From assembly GCF_003752175.1 (NCBI RefSeq), contig NZ_RJVF01000015.1, positions 1 to 64,000 on the forward strand: a stretch of DNA of 64,000 nucleotides, written 5' to 3'. Shown here in pieces: positions 1 through 8,994 of the stretch. Within the stretch, counting starts at the first letter, position 1. Every line of letters starts with the position of its first letter. Source of the DNA: Comamonas sp. BIGb0124. GTDB lineage: Bacteria; Pseudomonadota; Gammaproteobacteria; Burkholderiales; Burkholderiaceae_C. The notes below the pieces were generated by a model. The model was not told the origin of the DNA. It saw nothing but the letters and a program-made list of their open reading frames with translations, and searched no databases. The translations under genes were made by a program, and so were the position numbers.

Positions 1-1402
1 CCGTGCCCGCGTTGTTCACATCCCCCGCCACGACCGCCGAGACCTTGCCGCCGATCGCAGCCAGCACGCCCCCGCCCTCGTTGCCCAGCGCCCCGACCTT
101 CAGCAGCAGATCATCCCCCGCCCTGATCGTGCCGCCCTTGCGGTTGTCCAGCCGCCCCGTGGCATCGATGCTCATCGACTCGCCCGCCTGCAGCGCCCCG
201 CTGTTGTCGACGCGACCCGCCTGCACGGCCAGCACGCGCTCCGCGACGATCTTGCCCCGGTTGTTCAACGCCTGCGCCTCGAGCCCGATGCGCTCGCCCG
301 TGAGGCTGCCGTCGACGGCCAGCTCGCCCCGCGCCAGCACGCTGACCGTATCGGCATCGAGCCGCTTGCCCGCCGCCACGGCGATGCCCTCGCCCTCGAG
401 CCGCAGCCCGACCTTGGCATACACATCGGCCACGCTGAGGTCGCCGGCCGCCGTGATGCGCACGTCCCCGGTCGAGGCGACGACACCCTGGTGGCGCACG
501 CCCAGTCCCGACTCCGTGCTCACGAAGCGGATCATCCGCCCGTACATGGCCCCCAGCGTGCTGCCGTCGATGGCCCACACCGGCGCGCCCTCGCCGCCGT
601 CGGCCAACTTGTAGAACGAGCGGCTCGCGGGGTTGTAGCTGTTGAGGCCGGCCACGACCTGGATCTCGGCGGTGCTGCCGTGCGAGGCCACCAGGGCGTT
701 GAGCCGGATGGCCCGGGCGACCAGGTCGAAGTAGCTCAGTCCGCTGGTGTTGATGCCGCTGCCCTCGACCGTGATCTGACCACCGCGCACGTCGAAGCGC
801 ACCGTGCCGTCGGCGTTGAGCTGCGGGCGCCCCGTGGTGAGCGTGAGGCTGTTGAGGTTGACGCTGGAGACGCCGTTGCCCACGATGCCGCTCTCGTTGG
901 CGATGAAGACGTCCATCTTCTGGTTGCCGAAGCCTTCGAGGGCTCCGCGCAGCTGGCTCGGGGCGCCGCCGTTGACTTCGAGCAGCGCACCGCGGGCGGC
1001 CGGGCCGTTGCCCAGGTTGCCGTTCTTGACGACAAAACCGCCGATCTGCGAGATGCCGTCGGTTTGACTGTTGTTGAGGATCAAGCCGCGTGCGTCGACA
1101 TCGAACTGCGTGAACTTGTTGTGCGAGATGCCCTGGCTGCCCGGCGCGACGATGTTGACGACGGGCACGCCGTTGGCGGCCTGCGAGATGCCGGCGCGCT
1201 GGCCGGCCGACGCATTGCCGTCGACCTCCAGCCCCGCTTGCGCCATCGCGGGCAGCAGGCCCAGCGTCGCCATCACCACTGCCAAGGCCTGGCTACCCGG
1301 CCCGCTTCGGCTGCCCTTGCCGCGTGCACGCGTCACCGGCGACACCGCCACCCACGTACCCACACGGGTACTGAAAACAAGTTTGTAGAGATTGCTGTTC
1401 AT
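1..1402 (-). CDS. Filamentous haemagglutinin-like TPS exoprotein (5' part, truncated by window edge)
   Basis: This is a large secreted adhesin of the FhaB/two-partner-secretion type; only the first 467 codons lie in the window and the frame is still open at base 1. The start at 1402 has an AAGGAG ribosome site seven bases upstream. The N-terminus MNSNLYKLVFSTRTGTWVAVS is a textbook extended signal peptide region, followed by a hydrophobic core (LAVVMATLGLLPAMAQA, about residues 45-60) and a signal peptidase site. After it comes the TPS haemagglutination-activity domain (HNKFTQFDVDARGLILNN, VFIANESGIVGNGVS), which in the family directs export through an Omp85-type TpsB partner. Near the window edge the protein enters the FHA repeat (AGDVNNAGT pattern). 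No fhaC-like transporter gene is present in this window. Confidence 0.93.
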   Translation of the reverse strand, partial: MNSNLYKLVFSTRVGTWVAVSPVTRARGKGSRSGPGSQALAVVMATLGLLPAMAQAGLEVDGNASAGQRAGISQAANGVPVVNIVAPGSQGISHNKFTQFDVDARGLILNNSQTDGISQIGGFVVKNGNLGNGPAARGALLEVNGGAPSQLRGALEGFGNQKMDVFIANESGIVGNGVSSVNLNSLTLTTGRPQLNADGTVRFDVRGGQITVEGSGINTSGLSYFDLVARAIRLNALVASHGSTAEIQVVAGLNSYNPASRSFYKLADGGEGAPVWAIDGSTLGAMYGRMIRFVSTESGLGVRHQGVVASTGDVRITAAGDLSVADVYAKVGLRLEGEGIAVAAGKRLDADTVSVLARGELAVDGSLTGERIGLEAQALNNRGKIVAERVLAVQAGRVDNSGALQAGESMSIDATGRLDNRKGGTIRAGDDLLLKVGALGNEGGGVLAAIGGKVSAVVAGDVNNAGT

Positions 1403-2183
1403 GGGAACGCTCCTTGGGCCAGACAAAGCCAGAGCAGGTCGAGGGGAAAACATCGAAAGACAGCAGAACGGGCAAGCCCATCCTGTTCGCACAGGGGCAC
1501 CATGAGGAGGACCCCGTTGTGCGCCTGTGCAGACGTCGAACCGTCGCAAGGCGCCGTGCACGCCCCCGCCGCATCGACGATGCGTTCGAGGCGTTGCACG
1601 CCGAATCAAGCTCGCACAACGGCAGATGCCGAGGGCGTCGCGCGCCAGGACGGCACGCTGTTCAAGGGCTCATGAACCGGGAAGGTGACGGGTGCGCTCG
1701 CGCAGGGCAGGCCGCCCGGCGAGCGTCCGTGGACATCCCGCTTCACGCAGCGCGGGCACGTCTGCTCCGGTGAAAAAAGAAGAAACCATGGCGTTCATCA
1801 GTTGACTCATCGCGATCGCTGTTGTGGAAATGTCAGGTTGTCTGAGAGCCCCCTGGACCATCGAACAACCCGGCGCAGCGGCAAGCGCGAAGGGGATCGT
1901 CGGATATCCAGGACTCGCGCGCCTGTCCGGTGACCGGTAGCGCGACGACGGCACCCGAGCAGAATAATCATGCTCATTTGCCTGAGCTGGCTTGTTGCCG
2001 GAGCGACGCACCGCGGGGCCGCCATGGGCGTCCCGGGCCTATCCGCGTGATGAGGGGTTTCGACGACACCGGTCTCGATCCGGCGATGAAGGAAAACGCG
2101 ATGGACACGTGAGCGCGGGCCCCTGAATCAAGGGCCCGCGACAGGGAAACAACGGCGTGAACAACCCGGCCGAAGCCGGCTGT
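1403..2183. other. Gene-poor interval upstream of the haemagglutinin gene
   Basis: About 780 bases with no convincing gene. Short open frames exist on both strands (for example minus 1670-2011 and plus 1684-1932), but none has a recognisable domain, a good ribosome site or a protein-like composition. The part next to 1402 must hold the promoter of the haemagglutinin gene; I could not identify hexamers with confidence. The right end contains the hairpin listed separately at 2114-2140. Confidence 0.5.
2114..2140. terminator. GC-rich hairpin downstream of porin gene
   Basis: A nine-base-pair perfect stem (CGCGGGCCC at 2114-2122 against GGGCCCGCG at 2132-2140). It sits 43 bases beyond the porin stop on the side where porin transcription would end. 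Neither strand has a U-tract after it, so it may act as a 3'-end stabiliser or weak terminator rather than a classical intrinsic terminator. Confidence 0.5.
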
Positions 2184-3197
2184 TCAGAAGTTCTTGCGCA
2201 AGGCGATTTCGCCGCCCGATCCGATCTGCCGGGGTGAACCGAACACCCGGTAGCGGTCGTGCAGCAACGACAGGTTCAGCGAAGTGAGTTTGCTGAAAGG
2301 ATAGGCGTAGCCGAGGCTGGCCCTGCGACGCTGTGCATCGCCGCCACGGTCTACCCCATTCATGAGCCGCTGGGTGCTGGCCTGGTAGGACAGACGCACT
2401 TCGCCGACGCCCAGCGGAGCCGATGCCCCCAAGGTGTAGGTCGCGGCACGTCCGGCACCGCTGGCGCCCAGATCCCAGCTGCGCGCGGCAATGCCGTAGA
2501 GCGCGAAACGGGTGAAATCGTAGGTGGCAGACAAGGCGGCGGTCTGCCATTCGTCCGCGGCTCGCGTACCGCTTTGGGCCCTCGTGTCGCGCTGCCAGGC
2601 CACCGACACGATGAGCCTGTCGCCCTTGTATTCACCCTGGAAACCGTACAGATCCTTCTGGCTCGAACCCTCGCCGGTGGCATACGAAGCGGCGACGCTG
2701 AAGCCGCTGAAATAGGCCGACTGCAACGTGACGGTGTTGTCCCATTTCTCGTTCTGAGCGGCGCCGCGTGTCCCCATGCCCGCCAGGCTGTCGCCGCCGA
2801 ACGACTCGAAACGTCCGCTGACGCCGCGCTCGTTGACAGGGCTGCTCATGCGGCCGAACCGAACGCTGCCCAGGCCCTGCTTTTCGAGGCCTACCCAGGA
2901 TTTGTCTTTCCACATGCCCTCGCCATCCTGCACGCCCGTGTCGGCAAAGAACCGGTGCTCCAGTTGAAAAAAAGCCGACAGTCCGTTGCCCAGATCCTCC
3001 ACGCCCCGAAAACCGATACGGCCACGCGAGCTGTCGTCGATGCGCAGGGCCGGACGATCGGGTTCCTTCACATCCTTCATGTAGCGCACGCCCAGGTCCA
3101 CGCGGCCATAAATGATGTTGGACGACTGGGCCCAGGCCGATGCCGCCGGCAGGGCCGCCAGCATGATCGCCGCACAGCGCAAGGTCCTCTTCTTCAT
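2184..3197 (-). CDS. Outer-membrane porin (Gram-negative porin, OmpC/porin_4 type)
   Basis: 337-residue trimeric porin of the betaproteobacterial type. It has a clear Sec signal peptide (MKKRTLRCAAIMLAALPAASAWAQ) and then the family's first strand, SSNIIYGRVDLGVRY. The constriction-loop neighbourhood (GRMSSPVNERG) is recognisable, the body is amphipathic strand-like throughout, and the chain ends in the usual C-terminal aromatic (LRKNF), the BamA recognition signal. It lies 185 bases downstream of the oligopeptide-type ABC transporter on the same strand, so I infer that it supplies outer-membrane permeability for that transporter's substrate. It probably has its own promoter or is read through from the operon. 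Confidence 0.93.
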   Translation of the reverse strand: MKKRTLRCAAIMLAALPAASAWAQSSNIIYGRVDLGVRYMKDVKEPDRPALRIDDSSRGRIGFRGVEDLGNGLSAFFQLEHRFFADTGVQDGEGMWKDKSWVGLEKQGLGSVRFGRMSSPVNERGVSGRFESFGGDSLAGMGTRGAAQNEKWDNTVTLQSAYFSGFSVAASYATGEGSSQKDLYGFQGEYKGDRLIVSVAWQRDTRAQSGTRAADEWQTAALSATYDFTRFALYGIAARSWDLGASGAGRAATYTLGASAPLGVGEVRLSYQASTQRLMNGVDRGGDAQRRRASLGYAYPFSKLTSLNLSLLHDRYRVFGSPRQIGSGGEIALRKNF

Positions 3198-3382
3198 GTC
3201 TTGTCTCCGTTGTCGTTCGTTTCAACACAACACGCCGGGGGCTCACCTTTCGAAGGCGATGAAGCAACAGGCGTGGCTCCGCCCTCGCGCTGTTTCAGCG
3301 CTTTTTAGAAGCAAGGGCGTCGATGGGGGCCTGGGGCTCGCCGGGTGTCGGCGACCCGGCCCGGCAGCCGGATAAAGGACCG

Positions 3383-4189
3383 CTAGGCTGCGGTGGCCAT
3401 GTCCCGGCTGTAGCTCAGGCTGGCCTCGACCAGCATGCGGGTGTAGTCGTGCCGGGGCGTTCCCTGCGCCAGCGTCCGCGTGTCGAGCGTCTCGACGATC
3501 TCGCCGGACTGCATCACCGCGAGGCGGTCGCACAGATGGGCGACCACGCTCAGGTCATGCGTGACCATGAGGTAGGTGAGTCCGTCGCGCACGCGCAGAT
3601 CGGCCAGCAGGTTGAGAATCTCGGCCTGCACCGACACATCGAGCGCGGAGGTCGGTTCGTCGAGCAGCAGCACACGCGGCTCGAGGATCAGGGCTCGCGC
3701 AATCGCCACGCGCTGACGCTGCCCGCCTGAAAGCTGATGCGGAAAACGATCGCGGAAACCCGGGTTGAGACCGACTTTGACCAGCACCTCGTCGATGCGC
3801 TGTTCACGCCGGTCCTTGCGGTGGATGATCAAGGGTTCGCGCAGGGCCCGCGCCACCGTCTGGCGCGGATGAAGCGAGCCATACGGATCCTGGAACACCA
3901 TCTGCACCAGCCGGCAGCGGTCGAAATCCAGCGTTCGGCCCAATGCCCGACCGCCGATCGACAGCTCTCCGCGCCAATGCGTGAGCAGGCCGGCCAGGCA
4001 GCGCAGCACCGTGGTCTTGCCCGAGCCGGACTCGCCGACCAGGCCAAAGGACTCGCCCTGCGCGACGCTGAAACTCACGTCGCGCAAGACCTGAACGCTG
4101 CGGGCCCCCTGCCCGAAGCTGAGATCCAGCCCGCGGATATCGATCATGCGGGCAGCGTTTTCCGTCCCCGTGTCGGTGTTCGGCATCAT
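3383..4189 (-). CDS. Oligopeptide/dipeptide-type ABC transporter ATP-binding protein (DppF/OppF-like)
   Basis: 268-residue cytoplasmic ATPase, the second of the nucleotide-binding pair. It has Walker A GESGSGKT (about 52-59), Q-loop FQDPYGSLHP, signature LSGGQ (about 153-157), Walker B LLLDEP (about 174-179) and the switch histidine in MVTHDLS. The start ATG at 4189 overlaps the stop of the upstream ATPase by ATGA and is preceded by AAGGAG, so translation is coupled; a second ATG follows immediately at 4186. Usual DppF proteins are somewhat longer (about 320), and this one lacks most of the C-terminal oligo_HPY extension. It is part of the operon that begins with the enolase-superfamily gene at 10152. 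Confidence 0.93.
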   Translation of the reverse strand: MMPNTDTGTENAARMIDIRGLDLSFGQGARSVQVLRDVSFSVAQGESFGLVGESGSGKTTVLRCLAGLLTHWRGELSIGGRALGRTLDFDRCRLVQMVFQDPYGSLHPRQTVARALREPLIIHRKDRREQRIDEVLVKVGLNPGFRDRFPHQLSGGQRQRVAIARALILEPRVLLLDEPTSALDVSVQAEILNLLADLRVRDGLTYLMVTHDLSVVAHLCDRLAVMQSGEIVETLDTRTLAQGTPRHDYTRMLVEASLSYSRDMATAA

Positions 4190-5097
4190 GCGCAGACTCC
4201 TTCGCTCGAAGCCTGCAACCAGGCCGGATCGCGCTGCAAGGTGGGCAGGCGTTCCTGGCGCCTGTCGAGGCGCGGCAATGCGGCCAAAAGGCCTTGTGTG
4301 TAGGGGTGGCGGGCCCGATCGAGATCTGCGGCAGCGATCGACTCGACCACCCGTCCGGCATACATCACCAGAACCCGATCGCAGAAGCTGCGAACCAGGT
4401 TGAGGTCGTGGCTGATGAAGATCAGTCCCATGCCGTGATCGCTGACCAGGCCGTCGAGCGTCGACAGGACCTGGCGTCGCACCGACACATCGAGTGCGGA
4501 GGTCGGTTCGTCGGCAATGATGACTTCGGGTCGCGTGATCATCATCATCGCGATCATGATGCGCTGGCCCATGCCGCCCGAGACCTCGTGCGGATAGAGG
4601 TCGTAAACCCGGCGGGGATCGCGGATGCGGACCGTCTCCAGCATCGCCACGGCACGCTGGCGGGCCTCGTCGGCACCGATGCGGTGATGCGCGAGATAGG
4701 CCTCGGCGACCTGTTCGCCGACCCGCATCACCGGGTTCAGCGAGTATTTCGGGTCTTGCAGAATCATGGAGATGCGCTGGCCGCGCACCTTCTGCATTTC
4801 GCGCTCGGACAGCGTGAGCAGTTCCTGGCCCTGCAGGCTGCACCGGTCTGCCGTGATGCGGGCACTGGCCGGATGCAGGCGAAGGATGGCGCGGCCGACC
4901 GTCGATTTGCCCGAACCCGACTCGCCCACGATCGCCAGCTTCTCGCGCCCCAGCCGGAACGAGACGCCGCGCACCGCGTGCACCGGGCCGTCGTCGCCGG
5001 CAAACGTGATGTCGAGGTTGTCGACCTCCAGCAAGGGTTCGTGGCGATCGCGCGCCCCTGCCCGGGTCGGCGGAATGGAAAGAGGGGGTGTCGTCAT
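4186..5097 (-). CDS. Oligopeptide/dipeptide-type ABC transporter ATP-binding protein (DppD/OppD-like)
   Basis: 303-residue ATPase partner of the preceding gene. Walker A GESGSGKS (about 58-65), Q-loop [10 protein letters not shown], a slightly variant signature VSGGMGQR (about 172-179, the usual OppD form), Walker B IIADEP (about 193-198) and FISHDL switch are all visible. The C-terminal region ([12 protein letters not shown], then LPTLQRDP) is the oligo_HPY module typical of peptide and nickel importers. AGGAG lies eight bases before the start. Next to the two permeases, it would energise uptake of a peptide-like or related solute. Confidence 0.94.
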   Translation of the reverse strand: MTTPPLSIPPTRAGARDRHEPLLEVDNLDITFAGDDGPVHAVRGVSFRLGREKLAIVGESGSGKSTVGRAILRLHPASARITADRCSLQGQELLTLSEREMQKVRGQRISMILQDPKYSLNPVMRVGEQVAEAYLAHHRIGADEARQRAVAMLETVRIRDPRRVYDLYPHEVSGGMGQRIMIAMMMITRPEVIIADEPTSALDVSVRRQVLSTLDGLVSDHGMGLIFISHDLNLVRSFCDRVLVMYAGRVVESIAAADLDRARHPYTQGLLAALPRLDRRQERLPTLQRDPAWLQASSEGVCA

Positions 5098-5145
5098 CGA
5101 CGTGTCTCCTGTCTTCGTTTTCTGTTGAATGGCGGCCGGCCGGGC

Positions 5146-6060
5146 TCAGGCCCGGGGATCCAGCACATCGCGCAAGCCGTCGCCCAGCAGGTTGAAAGCC
5201 AGGCTCACGAGCAGGATCGCGGCACCCGGCATGGCGACCAGCCACCAGCACTCGATCATGTAGTTGCGGCCGGTCGAGATCATGGCGCCCCACTCCGGCA
5301 GCGGCGGCTGCGCGCCCAGGCCCAGAAAGCCCAGCCCGGCGGCCGTCAGGATCACGCTCGCCATGTTCATGGTCAGCCGCACGACGACGGACGACAGGCA
5401 CATCGGAGCGATATGGCGAAGCAGAATGCGGGGGGCCGAGGCTCCTTGCAGACGCACGGCCTGGATGAAATCCGCATGGCGCAGGGACAGCGTCTCGGCC
5501 CGCGCCAGCCGTGCGATCGGCGGCCACGATGTGAGCGCGATGGCGACCACCGCATGCTCCAGCCCGGGGCCCAGCGCCGCGACGAAAGCCAGCGCCAGAA
5601 CGAGGCTCGGAAAGGAGATGAAGATGTCCGTGATGCGCATGAACACCGTCTCGACCCAGCCACCGAAGTAGCCCGCGACCACACCGATGGCCAGGCCGAT
5701 CGGCCCCACCACGACCGCCACCAGCGTGATGATGTAGAGCGTGATGCGCGAGCCGTGCACCAGCCGGCTGAAAACGTCCCGACCGTACTCGTCGGTGCCG
5801 AACCAGTGCTGCGCCCCGGGGGGCTGCAGCGCGCGCAGCAAATCCTGCGCACCGGGATCGTAGGGAGCGATCCAGGGGGCGAACAGAGCGACCACGATCA
5901 GGCCGGCGACCACGGCCAGGCCGGCCAGCGTGAGGCGATTGCGGCGCAGCTTGCGCAGCGCCTGGCACACGGGGTGTGCGCTGAAACGCTGCCAGGCGCC
6001 GGACCGGGGTGTATCGGCCGATGCCGCCAGGGCAGACCGGGATGTCGGAAGACTGGCCAT
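5146..6060 (-). CDS. Oligopeptide/dipeptide-type ABC transporter permease (DppC-like)
   Basis: 304-residue inner-membrane permease. The N-terminal OppC_N segment (RNRLTLAGLAVVAGLIVVALFAPW) is a long first helix followed by the family's periplasmic APYDP motif and FGTDEYGRDVFSRL. The EAA loop (ARAETLSLRHADFIQAVRLQGAS) that contacts the ATPase is present. Six helices are expected. The start has AGGA seven bases upstream. It is separated from the DppB-like gene by 54 bases and belongs to the same transcription unit. Confidence 0.94.
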   Translation of the reverse strand: MASLPTSRSALAASADTPRSGAWQRFSAHPVCQALRKLRRNRLTLAGLAVVAGLIVVALFAPWIAPYDPGAQDLLRALQPPGAQHWFGTDEYGRDVFSRLVHGSRITLYIITLVAVVVGPIGLAIGVVAGYFGGWVETVFMRITDIFISFPSLVLALAFVAALGPGLEHAVVAIALTSWPPIARLARAETLSLRHADFIQAVRLQGASAPRILLRHIAPMCLSSVVVRLTMNMASVILTAAGLGFLGLGAQPPLPEWGAMISTGRNYMIECWWLVAMPGAAILLVSLAFNLLGDGLRDVLDPRA

Positions 6061-6114
6061 GAAGAGTCCTGTCAGATGATGCTTGAGGTCAATCGACGAT
6101 GACGGCTGTGCCGT

Positions 6115-7161
6115 TCATCGGGTACGGGGATCGAAGACGCGATACAGCGCATCGGACAGCAGGTTCAGGCCGATGAAGATCAATCCGATCACCAGCACGC
6201 TGCCCATGACGGCGTTCATGTCGCCCAGCAGCAGGCTGCTGGTGAGGTACTGGCCGAATCCCGGCCAGGCAAAGACGGTTTCGATGAGCACCGCGCCTTC
6301 GAGCAGGCCGCCGTAGGCCAGCGCCACGATGGTGAGCAACTGGACCAGGATGTTGCGGAACGCATGGCGCCAGATCACTTCGCGCTCGGACAGGCCCTTG
6401 ACACGCGCCGTCAACACGTATTCCTGCGACAGCTGCGAAAGCATGAAGCTGCGCGTCATGCGGCTGATGTAGGCCATGGAATGCAGGCCCAGGATGGAGG
6501 CCGGCAGCACGAGGTGATGAAGCGCACTGCGCCAGGCTGCCCAGTTCCCGGCCAGTGCCGAGTCGATCAGCAGCATGCCGGTGACCCGCGGAACCAGGCC
6601 GTCGAAGGCGAGGCCCACGCGGCCGACGCCGCCCACCCAGTCGAGCCAGGCGTAGAACACCAGCAACCCCATCATGCCGAACCAGAAGATGGGCACGGAA
6701 TAGCCGGTCAGGCTCAGCACCCGCACGAGCTGGTCCTGCCAGCGGCCACGGTGCGTGGCGGCAAACACACCCAGCGGCACGCCCAGCAGCGTGCCCAGCA
6801 CGATGGCCGCGCTGGCCAGCTCGATCGTGGCCGGAAGGACACGGGCGATGTCGTGGGTGACCGGATTGCCCGTGAGGATGGCGTTGCCGAGATCGCCCTG
6901 CAGCAGGTCGCCCAGGTAGTACACGAACTGCACGTACAGGGGCTGATCGAGGCCCAACTGGCGATAGACCTGCTCGTAGGTGGACTGGTCGGCATCCGGC
7001 CCCACGATGGAAAGAACCGGATCGAGCGGCATGACGCGGCCGATGATGAAGGTCAAGGCCAGCAGACCGAGCAACGTCAGCACGATGGCCGACAGCTTTC
7101 TGGCCCAGACGGCCAGGGGCTGGGCGCCGGCCCAGGGCCGGGTTGCAGCGAGATGAGACAT
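6115..7161 (-). CDS. Oligopeptide/dipeptide-type ABC transporter permease (DppB-like)
   Basis: 348-residue permease pairing with the DppC-like protein. It has the DppB/OppB N-terminal helix (TFIIGRVMPLDP), the periplasmic LGLDQPLYVQFVYYLGDLLQGDLG block, and the EAA-type loop YVLTARVKGLSEREVIWRHA with the C-terminal LLSDALYRVFDPRTR. I chose the start at 7161 (MSHLAATRP); an in-frame ATG 39 bases upstream lacks a ribosome site and adds an unrelated leader. It is 111 bases downstream of the substrate-binding-protein gene. Confidence 0.93.
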   Translation of the reverse strand: MSHLAATRPWAGAQPLAVWARKLSAIVLTLLGLLALTFIIGRVMPLDPVLSIVGPDADQSTYEQVYRQLGLDQPLYVQFVYYLGDLLQGDLGNAILTGNPVTHDIARVLPATIELASAAIVLGTLLGVPLGVFAATHRGRWQDQLVRVLSLTGYSVPIFWFGMMGLLVFYAWLDWVGGVGRVGLAFDGLVPRVTGMLLIDSALAGNWAAWRSALHHLVLPASILGLHSMAYISRMTRSFMLSQLSQEYVLTARVKGLSEREVIWRHAFRNILVQLLTIVALAYGGLLEGAVLIETVFAWPGFGQYLTSSLLLGDMNAVMGSVLVIGLIFIGLNLLSDALYRVFDPRTR

Positions 7162-7272
7162 GTGAGCGATCCTTGTACGGTGGGACGGGGCGCCGTGCAC
7201 TCGGCTGAGCAGGCGGCTCCCATCTGGATTCGGACGAAGCGCCGGCCCGCGGGCAGGCGTCGGAGGCAGGCC

Positions 7273-8952
7273 TCAGCGCTGCTTGTAGACCTCGTGGTAC
7301 CGCGTGGTGACGGCGGGGTGGCCGTGGTAGTCGCGCAGATCGCGCGTCAGCATGACCGTGTCCAGCATCTGCGAGATCGGAAAGATCGCGCCCACCTCGC
7401 GCTCGAACTCGCGCTGGATATCCTGGTACATCGCCTTCTGCCGCACCGGGTCGGCCTGCGTGACCGCCTCCTCGATCCGCGCATTGATTGCGGGACTGAA
7501 GAACGATGTCCGCCAGCCCTGGAAGTTGGTCAGCCGCGCTTCGTCCCGGTTGTCGGGGTTGTAGACCAGGGCCCGCAGGCTGGAATGGGGGTGAGGCTCG
7601 GCGCCGCCGCCGCCCCGGCCGACGATGATGTCGAACTTGCGCTCGCGCATGGCGCCATAGACCTGGTTGCCGGTGCCCGGCAGGATGGCCGCCTGGATGC
7701 CTGCCTGAGCCAGCGTCGCCTGCAGGCTGGTGGCGATGTTGATGAAGGGCGATTCGGCCAGCACGCGGATGGTGGTCTTGAAGCCCTGGGGGTAACCCGC
7801 TTCGGCCAGCAGTTTCCGGGCGGCGTCCACGTCGAGCGCATAACCCGGCTCGGGCAGCGTGGCATCCAGCCCGCGTTGGACCGGTCGCTGATGCAGCACG
7901 CCGTAACCCGGCATGATCGACGCATTGATGCCCTGGTAGTCGATCAGCGAACGCAGCGCCAGCCGCACCCGCGCATCGGCAAACGGCCCCTCGCGTGCAC
8001 TGACCGCCGCGTAGTACATGGTGCCGCGCTGCACGCCTTCGCTCACCAGGTCGCCGGCCCGTTGCAGGGCCTGGATGTCGGGCACGGACATGCCCGTCGC
8101 GATGTCGATATCGCCGCGCTCGATCATCAGGCGCAAGGCCTGCGACTCGGTCATGTGGCGCATCACGACACGGCGCAACCGGGCCGGGCCGCGCCAATAG
8201 CCGTCGTACCGGCTCATGAGCAGCACGTCCTTGGCGCGCCATTCGTCCAGCTTGAATGCCCCCGAGCCCGCCGCGCGGGTGCTCAGCCACGCATGGCCCA
8301 GGTCGCCGTTGCGGTCGTGCGCCATGACCGTCCGGCGGTCCAGCACCACGCTGCTCACGCTGGTGGCCAGCGTGTACAGCACCAGCTTGGGGTCGGTGGC
8401 TTTCGGCAGCCGGATCACCAGCGTGCGATCGTCCGGTGCGGCGATGAGCTGCTCGGCATTGCCGGCGTTGAAGCCATAGCTTTTCCAGGCCGTGGCCAAC
8501 GCCAGATTGAGCTTGAGCACCCGCTGCAGCGACCAGGCCGCATCGTGCGCGGTCAAGGCATATCCCGAATGGAAGGTCACGCCCGAACGGATGTGGAAAG
8601 TCAGTTGGCGGCCGTCCGGAGCGATCTCCCACTGCTCGGCCAGGCCGGGCTTGACGTCGGTCAGGCGCTGCGGGTCGAGCTCGACCAGGTAGTCGTAGAG
8701 GTTGGCCGCGATCTCGACCACGTCGTTGCCGGTGGCAGCGGCCGGGTCGAGCGACAGCAGGTTGTTCATGCTCATGCCGACGATGAGCTGGTCTTGCGGC
8801 GTCTTGGCCAAAGCCCCGGCGGGCAGGGCAAGGGCCAGCGCACACGCGGTGCCCAGGGCCAGCACACCGGCACGCACGCCGGCCGCCAGCACCCGGCCCG
8901 CCTCGGCCGCACGGAACACGGGGGTCATGGCTTTTGTCGGATCTTCTGCCAC
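7273..8952 (-). CDS. ABC transporter substrate-binding protein, family 5 (peptide/nickel type)
   Basis: Periplasmic solute-binding lipoprotein-like or secreted protein of SBP_bac_5 type, 559 residues. I place the start at the GTG at 8952 because AAAGGAG lies five bases ahead; this gives a signal peptide with hydrophobic core GVLALGTACALALALPAGALA. Family motifs include LAEQWEIAPDGRQLTFHIRSGVTFHSG and the later DVDAARKLLAEAGYP. The ligand is not evident from sequence: family members bind peptides, but also opines, sugars and metal chelates. Because the operon starts with an acid-sugar-type enolase-superfamily enzyme, the true substrate may be a sugar acid or conjugated compound rather than a peptide. 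Confidence 0.92.
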   Translation of the reverse strand: MAEDPTKAMTPVFRAAEAGRVLAAGVRAGVLALGTACALALALPAGALAKTPQDQLIVGMSMNNLLSLDPAAATGNDVVEIAANLYDYLVELDPQRLTDVKPGLAEQWEIAPDGRQLTFHIRSGVTFHSGYALTAHDAAWSLQRVLKLNLALATAWKSYGFNAGNAEQLIAAPDDRTLVIRLPKATDPKLVLYTLATSVSSVVLDRRTVMAHDRNGDLGHAWLSTRAAGSGAFKLDEWRAKDVLLMSRYDGYWRGPARLRRVVMRHMTESQALRLMIERGDIDIATGMSVPDIQALQRAGDLVSEGVQRGTMYYAAVSAREGPFADARVRLALRSLIDYQGINASIMPGYGVLHQRPVQRGLDATLPEPGYALDVDAARKLLAEAGYPQGFKTTIRVLAESPFINIATSLQATLAQAGIQAAILPGTGNQVYGAMRERKFDIIVGRGGGGAEPHPHSSLRALVYNPDNRDEARLTNFQGWRTSFFSPAINARIEEAVTQADPVRQKAMYQDIQREFEREVGAIFPISQMLDTVMLTRDLRDYHGHPAVTTRYHEVYKQR

Positions 8953-8994
8953 GTTGTCTCCTTTGTTTTGCATCCCGGGAATCGCCTCGGGTTT

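Noticed and set aside
1670-2011. Short frames between the haemagglutinin and porin genes
   Set aside because: No ribosome sites, low-complexity translations and no family resemblance on either strand.
3383-5968. An 861-codon frame that would fuse an Arg-rich segment to the DppF-like ATPase
   Set aside because: The upstream part is a shifted reading of the DppC and DppD genes; the real ATPase starts at 4189 with an ATGA overlap and AAGGAG site.
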